Positions 10,101 to 21,170 of a DNA stretch of 64,000 nucleotides are shown here, piece after piece. The stretch comes from Spirogloea muscicola (taxonomy: Eukaryota; Streptophyta; Zygnematophyceae; Spirogloeales; Spirogloeaceae): assembly GCA_009602725.1 (NCBI GenBank), contig WELB01000055.1, forward strand, positions 385,025-449,024. The letters run 5' to 3'. The notes beneath the pieces were generated by a model. That model was given only the letters and a program-made list of their open reading frames with translations, made no database searches and had not been told where the DNA came from. The first letter of the stretch is position 1. Each line of letters starts with the position of its first letter. The position numbers and the translations under genes are program-made.

Positions 10101-12762
10101 CTTACTGCATATGCTTCAGCTGCTATGAGCGAGCTTGTGCATCTTTGCTGGTCAGAGCCTTTAAGTGAAGTGTCTGCAGTGAGGAACAATGGCTCGCAGC
10201 TCATTTTGATGTGTGTATGTTACTTGAGCAGGTGAGATTCAAGGCCGTGGACGACCTCGCTGCGGTGTGGTCTGAGTGGGCAGAGATGGAGCTGCGCCAC
10301 AAGAACTTTGCGGCAGCTCGCGAGCTCATGCGGCGTGCCACTGCAGAGCCCCCTCATGCTGTGAAACAGCAAGGTAGGTCAGAGCATTTTCGAGCTCTGC
10401 ATTAGCTGTCATCTGCTTTTGTGCTGCAGAGGTTCATCACACCCCCTGTGATACAACGTGAGGCCTGATGCATCCTCATTCTTGCTTGTGGCAGCTGCTT
10501 CCGAGGGCGACAACTCTGTCCAGCTGCAGCTGTACAGGAGCCTGAAGCTGTGGTCCTTCTACGTCGACCTGGAGGAGTCCCTGGGTACCCTTGACACAAC
10601 CAAGCGGCTGTATGATCGCATCCTGGACCTGCGCATCGCCACACCGCAAATCATCATCAACTTTGCGCTCCTTCTTGAGGTCAGTGGAATGCTTTTGATT
10701 AGAGAGTGAGCCTGCAAATGCAGAACCAGACTGCAGATGCGGTACTTGTTTGGTCCTTGCCATGTCAAGTTATCTACTATTGACACAGGCACTTGCAAGA
10801 AGTCACTTTGTCCTGCTGCAATTCAGAAACATCTCACCTTTTCTATTAGTGTGACTTTTGATGCTAAACGAGCTTGTATTGTGGTTACTGTGAATAGGAG
10901 AGTAAGTTCTTCGAGGACTCGTTCAAGGTATACGAAAGGGGGGTGCAGATCTTCAAGTACCCCCATGTCAAGGACATCTGGACGGCGTACCTCACAAAGT
11001 TCGTAGCCCGGTACGGCGGCAAGAAGCTAGAGCGTGCACGTGACCTTTTTGAGCAGGCCATTGAGAAGGTCTGAATCTTACCTGCAATACGTCTCACTCA
11101 CTTCCACTGTGTATAAGGCATTTCTTTTAGCATTTCTTCAGTGGTGGTTTGCACGACCAACAATTTATCAGCTTCCTTGACTGTCTATACGCAACTCAAA
11201 TCAACTCTGTGCTGGTTTTGTGTGAATCATCCTGACAAGAGGAGGTGCCCCTCATGTGGTGCCGTCTCATGTGCTGTGCTTCCAGGTCCCAACCGAGCAC
11301 GCAAAGGAGCTCTACCTGCAGTATGCGAAGCTCGAGGAGGACTTTGGTTTGGCCCGGCACGCAATGGACGTGTACAACCGGGCCACCAAGGCCGTCGTTG
11401 ATGCGGACAAGATGAGCGTCTACGAGCTGTACATTGCAAGGGCGGTTGAGTTCTTTGGCATCTCAAAGACCAGAGACATTTATGAGGTGTGCTGGAAGCT
11501 AAAGATCAGCTATCATCATCTGCTTGCTTACTCGTTGTCATGCCTGGCCTGCCTTGTGCTTTCTTGTCTACGCTCTTCTGAGAGCATTCATACATGTCTA
11601 CAACACTAGCCTAGTCTCCTCAATTTGAGGAGATGAGCATTGAAATTGTCGCCCTGCGAACTTCGTTTCATCTGGCACAGGCTGCAATTAACTCGGGACT
11701 ACCAGACAAGGATGTCAAGGCCATGTGTCTTAATTATGCGGCACTGGAGCGGAAGCTGGGCGAGATTGACCGGGCGAGGGCCATCTATGTGCACGCTTCA
11801 CAGCTCGCTGACCCACGCTCGGACGCTGGCTTTTGGGAGACGTGGAATCAGTTTGAGATCCAGCACGGCAATGAGGATACGTTTCGTGAGATGCTGCGCA
11901 TCAAGCGCAGCGTGTCTGCCAGCTACAGTCAGGTGAGGGCTGTCAACTCTCAAGGTCCCGGACTTTGCTTAGGCTTATGCATGCAAGACAATCTGAATCT
12001 TTGATAATACTCTCATATTACACGTCTATGCATGTGGGTCTTATAAACTTAAGTTGGCATTTTGACATGCTTCTCCAGCGGCAAAGAACATCATTGGCTT
12101 ACGCAGAATACAGCTTAGCTGCTGCTTTTCTTACCAAACTCAAAGCTGGCCGCTGTAATCTTGTGGCATAGGGCGCTAGTGGTATCAAGATAGGCTGTGA
12201 TTGTGAGCTTCTGAATCTGATCGTTTCCCACTGTGCGAAATGCACAAGCTTTTTGTACACATTGTTGACCACAGACCTGTTGGACATGCAGATGCACTTC
12301 ATTCTCCCAGAGTACCTGATGCAAAAGGCAGCTGAGCCGGCAGCAGCAACAGCTGCGGCTGACAGTGCAGGATTGGCACGGCTGGACGACAACATGGCGG
12401 CCCTTGAGCGGCAGACTGCACCTGCCACCACTGCCGGGTCAGCTCCGCAGTTTGTGAGCGGAGGGATGGAAGCCCAGGTCCAGACAGCTAAGGCTCTGGG
12501 GGCAATCTCAGGTAGTGGCATTCAGATTCCACTGGCTCCAAACCCCGATGAGATTGAGCTTGCAGAAGAGGAAGAGGAGGCAGAGGATGGAGGCGCAAAT
12601 GTGGAGGTTGCGCAGAGGTCAGTACCGGCGGCAGTGTTCGGGGACCTCGCCGACAAGGCGGCGGAGCTGGAGGAGAAGGAGAGGGAGGGGGCGAGAGGGC
12701 GGGAGGAGGGGCAGGAGCCCATGGGGGCTTTGGAGCGGATGAAGCGGCAACGCAGACAATAA
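7101..12762 (+). CDS. SYF1: Pre-mRNA splicing factor SYF1 (XAB2 homologue), HAT-repeat protein
   Basis: Core NineTeen-complex spliceosome scaffold made of HAT (half-a-TPR) repeats; animal XAB2 also acts in transcription-coupled repair. Fourteen exons: 7101-7216, 7572-7858, 8117-8301, 8581-8663, 8758-8971, 9179-about 9242, 9417-9629, 9875-10021, 10232-10373, 10495-10679, 10898-11068, 11286-11486, 11681-11932 and 12292-12762. About 910 residues, as in plant SYF1. HAT signatures recur throughout, for example LWHAYLRER, RIWEMYLKFV, LWTSLADFYIRRG, FFEDSFKVYERGV and FGLARHAMDVYNRA. The start begins MPAIPDALLPSDDDLLYEEE, as in the family. The C-terminus is a low-complexity acidic and basic tail. The exon 6/7 junction does not keep phase with the obvious donor (GAAG/GTGC); the true donor may be nearer 9279. 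All other junctions agree. Confidence 0.95.
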
Positions 12763-13491
12763 TGTCAGGCAAGCTAGACGCATTTGCATCCTCCTGGACA
12801 GTATATGCAAATAGACAACCAATTTTGTACATAATGTGGCACTCTCAGCTGCTTAGCCAGCCGCGCCATAGCCCACTAGCCCAGCAATCCTTGCATGACG
12901 GCCCTGTGGATCTGCAGCTGCTCGTATACCGCATTGCAAATTACGACGAGCTCCTAAGCCTTTGCCAGGAGAGCGGGTGTTGCTGCTGTAGCCAGACTTG
13001 TGGGGAGTGCCCAATGACCGCCTCACTTTACTTGACTCTCCACTTCTGCACACCAGTGCTGATAACCATGCACCATGAAATGCTGTTGCGCCTGAGGCAC
13101 GGTTGAGGTGCTTGCCTAGACTGATGAAAGGCTTGTCCTCTGCTAGCAGCTTGCTGACAGGTAGACGTGCTGACAGATCTCGCTTTGTGCACTGACAACT
13201 GCTCAATACAGATTGGTGCAAGGCTCCTTTTTTATACAGACTTGAAATACATGTGTACATGAAATCAAGCTTTATACACAATGGGCTTGACTTGAGGCCT
13301 GGCCATGCATTGGTACTGCAGGCTTAGTTTGCCTCCTGGTCTGCTGCGACAACCGGGTGCAGACACCCACCTCCTGTACAAAGCGCTAAGGTGCAATTGC
13401 TGTACATTGCCTCTACTTTAAAGGAATCCTCTCTCCTGCTTTGCACATATTTGATATTTCTACAGACAGGCACAGGCCCCACAATTGCCAT
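12763..13491. other. Convergent 3' flanks, no gene seen
   Basis: Space between the tail-to-tail ends of SYF1 (+) and the ERD15-like gene (-). It presumably holds both 3' UTRs. No coding exon or repeat family member is recognised. Confidence 0.4.
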
Positions 13492-14270
13492 TCACATGTT
13501 GCGTGGCTGCTGGATGCGGAACGAGGTGGCCACGTTACGGGGGATGCTGGCCGACTTCTGGAATGGCTTCTCTGGCATGCGCCGGCCGCCTCCTCCGCGC
13601 GGGCTCCGGGGCTGGCCGCCACCGGCAAGGTCCAGCGCGCGCATCATCGCACTGGCAGACACGGGCTTCCGGTGGTCGCTGCTGTGCTGGTCTGTGAGCC
13701 TCAACAACGCAAGATTGCGAAGCCCATCAGCCACAATGCCGCATTGCCAGCCACATTGGTGAACAAGGGTCAGCATCTCTGAGCCGGTAGGCAGGTGCTA
13801 ACATCAATGCTGTAAGCTTGGCAGCAATTGCATAAGCAAGACTTATATCTGGGCCCCTGCCCGACACTCGAGGTCGTCACAGCGATCAGCAGGCGAAGGT
13901 GTCAAAAGTCCTTGGTGATGGCGGCCACAGCAGCGATAGCGGCAGTGGCAGAAGGGGTCAAGTGCATACCATGGAGCTGCTGCCACTCTCGGTGAAGCAC
14001 CTCCATGCGGTCAGCCTCGTCGAGCTGGGCCTGGAGCTCCGCGAACTCGTCGACGGCGTCGAGCTCGGCGAGGTCCTCGGTGGTGAGCTCCGCGGCGTCC
14101 TCGGCGCAGCCGCCGAAGCGCTCGCGCAGCCAGTAGTCCTGGAAGGCCGGGGAGCTCTGCACGAGCGCCCACCACTCGGGCGAGAAGTCCTCGGCGGCGA
14201 CGTACGCCGCGGGCACGAACAGTGGCGCGTTGGGGTTGAGCGTCGAGAATGCCATCGCCTTCACCGCCAT
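13492..14270 (-). CDS. ERD15/CID1-like PAM2-motif protein
   Basis: Two exons (14270-13970 and 13691-13492) give 166 residues, close to plant ERD15. The N-terminus carries the PAM2 motif [15 protein letters not shown] (residues 9-23), which in the family binds the MLLE domain of poly(A)-binding protein. It is followed by the family hallmark [20 protein letters not shown]. An acidic middle section comes next. The basic C-terminus contains [16 protein letters not shown] and ends QQPRNM. In land plants ERD15 is a small, rapidly dehydration-induced regulator of abscisic-acid and stress responses; that role here is inferred from homology. The single intron is 278 bases. An internal Met (residue 6) is an alternative start. 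The upstream flank is very GC-rich and contains one unresolved base (14400). Confidence 0.86.
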
Positions 14271-14950
14271 GCCTGCAGGAGCCGCTCCTTGCCGGCTCGC
14301 GACGCCGAATTCCGGGGCACTCTGGCGCCGCGGCTGCTGCTGCGGGCTCGCTGCTGCGGCCGCTCTGCTGGGCGGAGCGGCGGCGGTGGCGCGGGCGCTN
14401 GAGCCGGGGGAGGGGGGTAGGAGGGAGGGAGGAGGGAGACGGGCGAGGTGCCAGCTCGACGGGCGGGCGTAAGCTGGGGAGGGGAGCCCTCCTCCCTCCT
14501 GTCACGCGCTCCCGACGCCGGGCGCATCTCGGCCGTCCGTGAGCGGGGCCGTCGAGATCCGTCCGATCCTTATACGGCCCCCCCCCCCTCCGACGTGGCC
14601 GGTGGGCGCCTCGCCCGCCGCCGAGGGCCGCGTGTCTCACCTGCTGGCGCCAGCCGGCGCCCTGCGGTGACGGGCCAGGGGTTTATCCCGTCCCCTGGCA
14701 TGGCCACCCCGGGACCCACTGGACCTTGGCTCGTCCTCGACCTTCTGTCGGCAGCTTCTGGAGCCCGCCGCTTGGCCGGCCGCGAGCCGCGGCGGAGATC
14801 TCGCGGCAGGTGGCGTGACGTGGCGTAGGGATAAGCCGGGGAAAGCCGTGTTGCGGCCGGTGCACCTCCTAACCAAGCCGTCGCATCATCACCGTAGCAT
14901 CATCCCCTGCTAGAGAATTAGATCGCCCACTATGAAGTAATAGCTATGAG
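14271..14950 (-). promoter_or_regulatory. GC-rich 5' flank of the ERD15-like gene
   Basis: An extremely GC-rich tract with G runs around 14403-14435 and a C run near 14580-14590. Base 14400 is N. Frames open on both strands look compositional. Likely promoter and 5' UTR of the minus-strand gene; composition falls to average after about 14870. Confidence 0.4.
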
Positions 14951-15027
14951 AGGCATACGAAATGTCCAAGTTCTGGGCGGAAGGCGCAAGCACGAAAGCA
15001 CTCTGCATGACTTCTGCGAGTGGGCGT

Positions 15028-15267
15028 TCAATAACCTTCAGTCAGCAAGTGCAGATCAGAATAAGGAGGGCGGAAAGAGAGAAAGCGCGGCCAGATTGAC
15101 TGGTGGCTGGGAAAGGCCAGCCCAAAAGAATGGACAAGGTCTGAGGAAAGGCGTCGCACTGTTGGAATGCGGAGGCACCAGCCAAGCTTGAACGTGGACA
15201 AACCACCCCTCCCCCTCTTTCTCTTCCCAGCTCCCCAAGTTAGCTTGTCAGATTTGTTTGTGCTCAC
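15028..15267 (-). mobile_element. LINE-type C-terminal/tail fragment, minus orientation
   Basis: The minus strand reads SDLHLLTEGY, the end peptide of the window's LINE fragments, followed downstream by FWAGLSQPP, which encodes the GGGCTGGCC...CCAGCC tail. It is overlapped at 15228-15267 by the plus-oriented repeat starting at 15228, so repeats are nested here. Confidence 0.55.
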
Positions 15268-15460
15268 CCGTGGGTACTAATGTCATCTTAGGTACCTTAG
15301 ATTAGGTCTCCGTATTATGTAGCATTGTTTAGTCTGCACTCGACTCTGCCTGAACAATGTATTGGCTTGAATTGGCCTCCCTTTCAATTCATGCGCCCCG
15401 CGCGCCTTCTCTCTTTCTCAATGGGCGAGCACCTTCTTCCCCCACCCCCACCCCACCTAT
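15228..15460 (+). repeat. Dispersed repeat; twin of 59910-60096
   Basis: Bases 15228-15414 match 59910-60096 with a single difference seen by eye (A at 15314 against G at 59996). The block runs from 'agctccccaagttagcttg' to the 'gcgccccgcgcgccttctctct' module, which also ends the copy at 6190. It is then joined to a C-rich stretch ('ctcaatgggcgagcacc') of the tail family. Confidence 0.88.
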
Positions 15461-15479
15461 CCTTTCTGAAACCCAGCAT

Positions 15480-16320
15480 CATGCCTCCGACCCCTGCGGC
15501 GGATGGCCGCATCCACACCCGGCGCGCCGATCTCGTCGCCAGCGCGCTCGGCGGGGGGCCTCGGCTCATCGCCGACGTTGTCACGACTGACTGCTTTGTT
15601 TCTGACTAGAGGTTACTAAACGTTCCCTGGCTGATGTCTTAGTCCTAGTCCTTCGTACTCCGGCTCCTTCAGACCTTGTCCATACCTTTGGGCTGGCCTC
15701 TCCCAGTTACCAGTCAATCTGGCCGCGCTTCCTCCTTGTTTCCAGCAGCGCCGAACGCTCGTCGGAGGAGGCGGGCTACGCAGTCCGCCAAGCGGCAGAC
15801 GCAAAAGAACGGAAATACTCGGACCACCCGGTGGGAGACGAGTTCGTTCCACTGGCAGTCGACGTGCACGGAGCCTTTGGCACGAAATGGCTTAACTTGC
15901 TTCACCGCCTTGCGCGGCGTGCAGCGGCCCGCCGCCTCGGGCAGCAGGGCGAGCAGCCCGGCTTCAACGTCGCCGGATGCCTCGCTCAAGTCTTCCGAAT
16001 GCATTTGGCCATCTCGATGCAGCGGTCCCTTGCCTCCGCGGTTCACTTGTGTGCAGGCCGAGCTTTGGCCGCGGCCCCCGGCTTCCGTCAGGGCGACGTC
16101 TTTCCGCCGGCTAGCTACTCAGACTTGCATCTCCTGACTAGAGGTTATTGAGCGTTCCCTGACTGATGTCTTAGTCCTAGTCCTTCGTACTCCGGCTCCT
16201 TCAGACCTTGTCCATTCCTTTGGGCTGGCCTTTCCCAGCCACCAGTCAATCTGGCCGCGCTTCCTGTCTCTGAATCTCGTGGTCTGGCTTGCACTTATGG
16301 ACATTGTTCATTTTTTTTGG
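15480..16320 (+). mobile_element. Two nested LINE-type 3' ends
   Basis: The best-preserved ORF2 C-terminus in this stretch is 15831-16151: DEFVPLAVDVHGAFGTKWLN, LARRAAARRLG, then a RT-tail pattern MQRSLASAVHLCAGRAL, ending YSDLHLLTRGY-stop. An earlier broken end lies at about 15520-15610 (ADLVASALGGGPRLIADVV). A 3' tail of about 125 bp (from 'gttccctg(g/a)ctgatgtcttag' to 'ggccgcgcttcct') follows each end, at about 15610-15735 and 16141-16265. The second element is therefore inserted in, or duplicated next to, the tail of the first. Confidence 0.78.
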
Positions 16321-16559
16321 GCTGTATGACAAACACGTCACTTGTGTCAAATTTGTAGTACTGCAAACGCTGATTGTATCTAAGCCTAGAGAGACGATGC
16401 TTCGAGAATAGGGGACACGTTGAAAATCACGTGCACCACCTTGGGCAGGTGCTCAAAAATTCCAGACACCTGCTGCTAGAAGGCCAATGCCAGGCGAAGA
16501 TTAGCATACCTGGCCCTGACGGCGACACCGCGTAGAGACCCTCTTTGCCTAGAAGTGGG

Positions 16560-16900
16560 GCTGTGCCAGCCCCTCTTCTCTGTGAGCGAGCACTCTCTTC
16601 TGACCCAAGGCTGCTTTACTGAGTGCTTCGTAGCTGCTTAGTGTCTTATTGTGCTTTACCTTCTTAGTGCTTCATTGGCCCCTTCTAGTACTTTGTTCAG
16701 TCTTCTAGGCTGGCTTTTCCCAGCCCCTATCCTCAAAGGGCGAGCCCTTCTTCTTTTTGGACCTTGTCCATTCTTTCTGGGCTGGCCTTTCACAGCGCTT
16801 TTGGCCCCCTTCGGACCCTGTCAAATCTTTTCGGGCTGGCTGTTCACAGCCCTTGCCCCCTTTGGGAGAGCCACATTCTTTCACAGCTACTGCCTTCATT
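16560..16900 (+). repeat. Array of LINE-type tail units
   Basis: Three consecutive GGGCTGGC...CAGCCC units (about 16705-16745, 16780-16800 and 16830-16860) with 'gggcgagcccttctt' and similar linkers. No coding capacity. Confidence 0.6.
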
Positions 16901-17022
16901 GAACGAGCTGTTGTCTGAACCCTCCTATACCGAGAGAAATACTTTCCAGTAGAGGCCGATGGCCAACGAGCCAAAAGGCGCGCCTACACTATACAGCTAT
17001 GCACGAGACCACAACGGAGAGG

Positions 17023-17226
17023 AGCTTAGTAAACCCGAGTTAGCAGCAGCAAGTCGGAGTAATTTGCAGCTGGAAAAGAGGCACCCCGGACGAGACCCAG
17101 AAGCAGCATATAGCATGGCCTGCCTGCACGTGCACGGCGTGAGCCAGGGAAGTGGCTCTCCCAGTTGGGGCAAGGGCTGTGATAAGCGAGCCCAAACAAA
17201 GAGTTGACAAGGTTCGTATGGACCAA
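17023..17226 (-). mobile_element. LINE-type C-terminal fragment, minus orientation
   Basis: The minus strand ends NYSDLLLLTRVY-stop near 17026. Tail-like sequence lies on its upstream side, so pieces are rearranged. Strongly decayed. Confidence 0.5.
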
Positions 17227-17279
17227 ATTACGAAGGGTCCAGCTGCGCTATCTCAGAACTGGGGTAGGATGAAGTACTC

Positions 17280-17780
17280 AATAACTACGAGTGAGGAGCC
17301 GCAACTCCGTTCGCAGCAAGGCTCAGGCTCATGCTTTGCACCAGAAGGTGGTTATGACATAGCGGGTGGCACAAGAGCTTGTCAATTGCCGTCCGGTATT
17401 TCGGACCATCACTTAGTGGCCTTTATGTGCTAACTCGTGCTTACTGAGCGGGTCAGCTTAGCAGCAGGTGCTATACATCTGTCAATATGGTTGCTGCTCT
17501 ACTTGGCCACGCAGACCCTTTATCACTCAATACACACTCCACTCCTTCTGCACTCTCGGCCTTCGCAAGTCTTGTCCGTTCCTTTTGGGCTGGTCTTTCA
17601 CAGCTATTGCCCGCTTCTGAGGAGCTTCTCTTCCCATGGTTGCGTAGGTCCTCGGTGCCCCACCCACCCTTCAGTAAAAAGCTCATTTGTAAGAGAGGGG
17701 GCAAAGGCCCAGCCCAAAGACAGTGGACAAGGCTCAAAGAGAACCTCTTCACAGTGGGGCGATTATTGTGAAGGGCCAGC
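17280..17780 (+). mobile_element. LINE-type 3' end, family A
   Basis: The 3' part of the ORF2 end module ('ctcaggctcatgctttgcac' to 'gtgctaactcgtgcttactg', about 17320-17445) is followed by the family-A tail 'agcgggtcagcttagcagc...tacttggccacgcag' and GGGCTGG units near 17585. Related copies are at 41806-42112 (reversed) and 60568-60873. The frame is broken. Confidence 0.65.
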
Positions 17781-17894
17781 CCAATGAAACGTTTAAAGTG
17801 ATTTGAAAGTGCAAAGCACTCAGGAAAGCAAGGCAAGTATCTCAACACGGATGGCCATTCGTCATCCCCTACTCAGCTTGAATGTAACGAAAGC

Positions 17895-18480
17895 ATTTCC
17901 AAAAGGGCTCGGCCCATGAGGGATATTTCGGTGAAGGCCGGAAACAAGGCCAAATCCGCCTGCAGCCTGAGGCGCAGCCAAGCCGAGCAAGACCGCATGC
18001 GGCGGGTACACTGCGCCAGGCATGATACCCACCAGTTCGACATGCCGTGTACGGAGTTTGTCGGCCCGCATCTAGCTGGCCATGATAGATTTGTTTCCCA
18101 CTGCAACCTGATATCCCGCCTCCTGGAAGATGCCGCGGATAGCACCTTGGAGGAGGTCATGGGCGACCGCTCGCTCCCCTCCATGCGCTCAGTGGAGTAC
18201 GTGTGCCACAAATGTTGCCAGCTTCCTTGGGGATACTGCCAGCTTAGGGTATGCCCGTGGAAGGATGTGCTTCGACTGAGACTTGTCGACAACAACTCTC
18301 CTGTTCTTGTGCGAGCCGTGTGTTAGTAAGCCTGCAACGAGCTCAGGCCCATGCTCTGCCCCAGATTGCAGCGCGGGCTTTACTTGGTGGCAGGCGGGCT
18401 TGGATGTGCAGTCCAGTGTTCGGGCATCGATCAGTGACTTGTCGTGCTGACCCGTGGCTACTTCAACGATTCAGGTAAAG
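17895..18480 (+). mobile_element. LINE-type ORF2 C-terminal fragment
   Basis: An open frame of 136 residues (17916-18326) containing EQDRMRRVHCARHDTHQF leads into a shifted frame reading VSLQRAQAHALPQIAARALL, the RT-tail pattern shared with the copies at 41900 and 60650. It ends near 18470 with a remnant of 'gctgacccgtggctac'. No catalytic RT motif is left. Confidence 0.6.
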
Positions 18481-18919
18481 TAGCAGGCGGCCCCATATTG
18501 GTAGCTGCTCTTACAGTCATGCCTGCCCTTCAGGTCGACTCTCTTCTCATCGCCGTTTTCTCCCCCACCCCCCCGCTGGCAGAGGAATTATAGCAGATTG
18601 AAGTCATTAGGGTATTGATTCCACCCTCGTCGCTGCAATTTGACCGAATTATCTGGACAAGACCGTCCTAGCCTGGGAATACAGCTCTAATGCCTATAGG
18701 CCAATGGAAGTACAAAAGAGTGAATAGGATAAAGGAGAGATTGAGATCACAAACAGTCAGAAAAGAGTACTAGTGCACATATGAAAAGCTAAAGAGGCTC
18801 CAGAGATCCTATGTATGCAGGCATGCTTCACAACAGGCAGAAAGTGCAAATGCTGTAGTGTACAAAGCGGCCTGTAGCAGAGCGAGAGTGGTTTGCAAGT
18901 CATGTACACCAGAACAAGC
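18481..18919. other. No gene seen; 3' flank of methyltransferase gene
   Basis: Unique-looking sequence downstream of the minus-strand methyltransferase. I see no exon or repeat. The part nearest 18919 is probably its 3' UTR. Confidence 0.35.
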
Positions 18920-20407
18920 TCACAATTTTGTGAGTACAAAGACATCGACGTCTATGCACTGATAAACCTCATCCAATCCAACACTGGCTACTCTCTCCAT
19001 CTGGAAAAGATTTGAGATCCTCTTGTGAAAGGCTGCTTCTGCCCACCGATGTCGCCCATACCCAAGATAGATGCGAGTATCTTGAGTAGAAAGAGCACAA
19101 AGGCAGTCAACTAGTGGTGGAACGGCTTCTTCCAAGTACATCAAGTCAGTAGCAATAATAACCTCAAAAGGGGGTTGCAAATGAAGGACGCTGCCCTGCC
19201 ACTCAAGTTCAGCCACATTGGCAATGCCCTCTACATCCGAGTTCGTCTTGCAATAGTATTGCAGCAGTGGTAAATTGTGAGCCAGGTCTGTGAGTGTGAC
19301 AGAGGAGGCTCCAAGAGCAGCAGCAGCAAGGCCTGCCACAAACACGTAGTACTACATCAACCTCCTCAGAAACAAAAATAGCACTCTCCCAGAAAGAACT
19401 TAGGGTCCATGTCATGTGGGAGTTGACCATTGCCAATCTTTACTCCTGCAAGTCCACAAGAAAGCTCCCTGCATGCAAAGGGTGTGTACATTGCACAACA
19501 GCCAGTCTAGGTTATGTTGACATGCCTGCAAGACCGCATCCTGCTCCAAGCTCCACACAGCGCTTTTGTTTGATTAAGTGTGGTTGCTTCTCGAAGTACT
19601 TCGATATCACGATTGCACTATCCCATACTGCATACTGCAGACAGCATATGAGATAAACGGGAGTCTTCACTCAACAGCTTGACAAGCTAGCTACGAGTCC
19701 TGCCATAGAGGATTGCTGACAGGATGCTTGGCGTGCAACAGAGGATCAATCACACCTGTTGAGGCAAAGCCCGTGTTGTAAAATCGTGTTTGCTTAAGCA
19801 CCAAAGCACCACTGCGACCCTGAATGACAATCTTGTGCTCGTATGGTATGTCGAAACGTTCTCTGTCCGACCTTGAGTCATGTAAGACAGGTTTCAAGTC
19901 AGCAGTGGTCCTGCATCACGTGTTTGTTTAGACCTGCTTTACTGCACACACAAATTGCTGTTACAAAGCCAGCAAACAATATCATCATTCAATCTGACTC
20001 AAGCCCTCCTCACTCACTTGCATTCGCGCTTCCATGCCCAAGAACGTAGGAAGGGATTGACCTTTCCAGCCTGCACGGCCTCCTCGATCACTGCTGTAGT
20101 GTAATAGGATGTCAATGTGACCCCTAGTATGAGCATGAGTATAAACCAAAGCCACGACTGAGGAGAGCTTGCTTGTTCACTGGGGTACTACCTGAAAGAT
20201 CTGACAGTGGTAAGCGATTCGAAGATAATGATGTATTTGTGCTCAGAATTATCGGCCAAGATCAGAGGGCTGCTACAAGAGTGCTGCTGTGCTGCGCATT
20301 TTGGAGCAGCATATGTATTAGCCTTTCTAGCTCCCACAGCAATCTTCACCTGACGCTGAAGTGCCACAGGTGTCGAGGGGCGCCGACTTGCCGGCCAGTC
20401 CAGCCAT
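18920..20407 (-). CDS. Family-16 (METTL21/VCPKMT-type) protein-lysine methyltransferase-like
   Basis: SAM-dependent methyltransferase of the group that modifies lysines on chaperones and translation factors; the substrate here is unknown. Five exons: 20407-20350, 20093-20018, 19871-19756, 19627-19526 and 19332-18920, giving 254 residues. Motif I is ELGAGCGLAG (residues about 108-117), preceded by the family pattern VWDSAIVISKYFE. The acidic SAM-ribose motif is VTLTDLAHNLPLL. The (D/N)LxY-type motif appears as IIATDLMYLEEAVPPLVDCL. The junction inside motif I uses a GC donor (CAG/GCATGT), which is the only way to keep GLAGLAAAALG continuous. The N-terminal residues 1-19 are weakly supported; the core is firm. 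Confidence 0.87.
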
Positions 20408-20990
20408 GAGGACAGGCACTCAAACGCAGCAACCATGCTGTGTACACGAAGCCCTGGGTTGGCAGCAAGCAAAGTAGCTCCTCAAGGAGCGGTCGCACTT
20501 GGAAGCCATGCGTCCGCAGCTCCAAGCGCGCCCCGTTCTACGCATGCCCAGCTCCAGCAGCAGGAGGCCCTCGGGCGAGTCTTGATCGCGTGTGAGGTAG
20601 CAGCGGGCCGGGGAGCAGCGCGGAGAGAGGAGGTGCCAAGGACAGCGAACGGAAAGCACGACTGGAGATTACTGGGCGGGTCGGCGCATCAGCAGGTTGA
20701 GTATACCTCTAGAGTAGCCCTTTGGATTTTGTCCATTCTTTTTTGGCTGGCTTCTGCCAGCCCCTCTCTTCTATGGGCGAGCTTTTTCTTCTAGATGTGT
20801 CTCATGGATCACCAGCTCTCTGGATTTACGGCAATAGCTGTGAGAGGCCAAGCCCAATGGAGTGTACACAGTCTGAAAGGGCCGCAAGGCGCAAAAGCAT
20901 GAAACTACCCCTTCAATGTGCTTGCCTTCGTACTTGGCCATACGTGGCCTCCCCATCTCTAAATACACACGTTTCCTCGTGACTTTAGAA
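20408..20990 (+). repeat. GC-rich flank, then LINE-type tail units
   Basis: 20408-20690 is the GC-rich 5' flank of the methyltransferase. From about 20720, tail units resume: 'ggctggcttctgccagcccc', 'ctatgggcgagc', then 'caatgtgcttgccttcgtac' and 'ggccatacgtggcctcccca', like the family-A tail. No gene. Confidence 0.5.
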
Positions 20991-21170
20991 CATTAAACTC
21001 AGGGCCTCCATCGCCCAGTGCACGCTCACTGACACCTGCCGCTGCGCAGCTCCTGCTGGCGCCTCTGGCAGCGCCGCACCACCGCAGCGGCAGCTGCCTT
21101 GCTCGAGCACCTGCAGATCACTCCCCCACTCCCAGCAAGGGCAGGCGGCACAGTCGTCCCCCCCCGGGCC

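Noticed and set aside
13899-14420. 173-residue plus-strand frame with EL-rich repeats
   Set aside because: Antisense of ERD15-like exon 1, whose PAM2 motif and DFSPEWW block are unmistakable.
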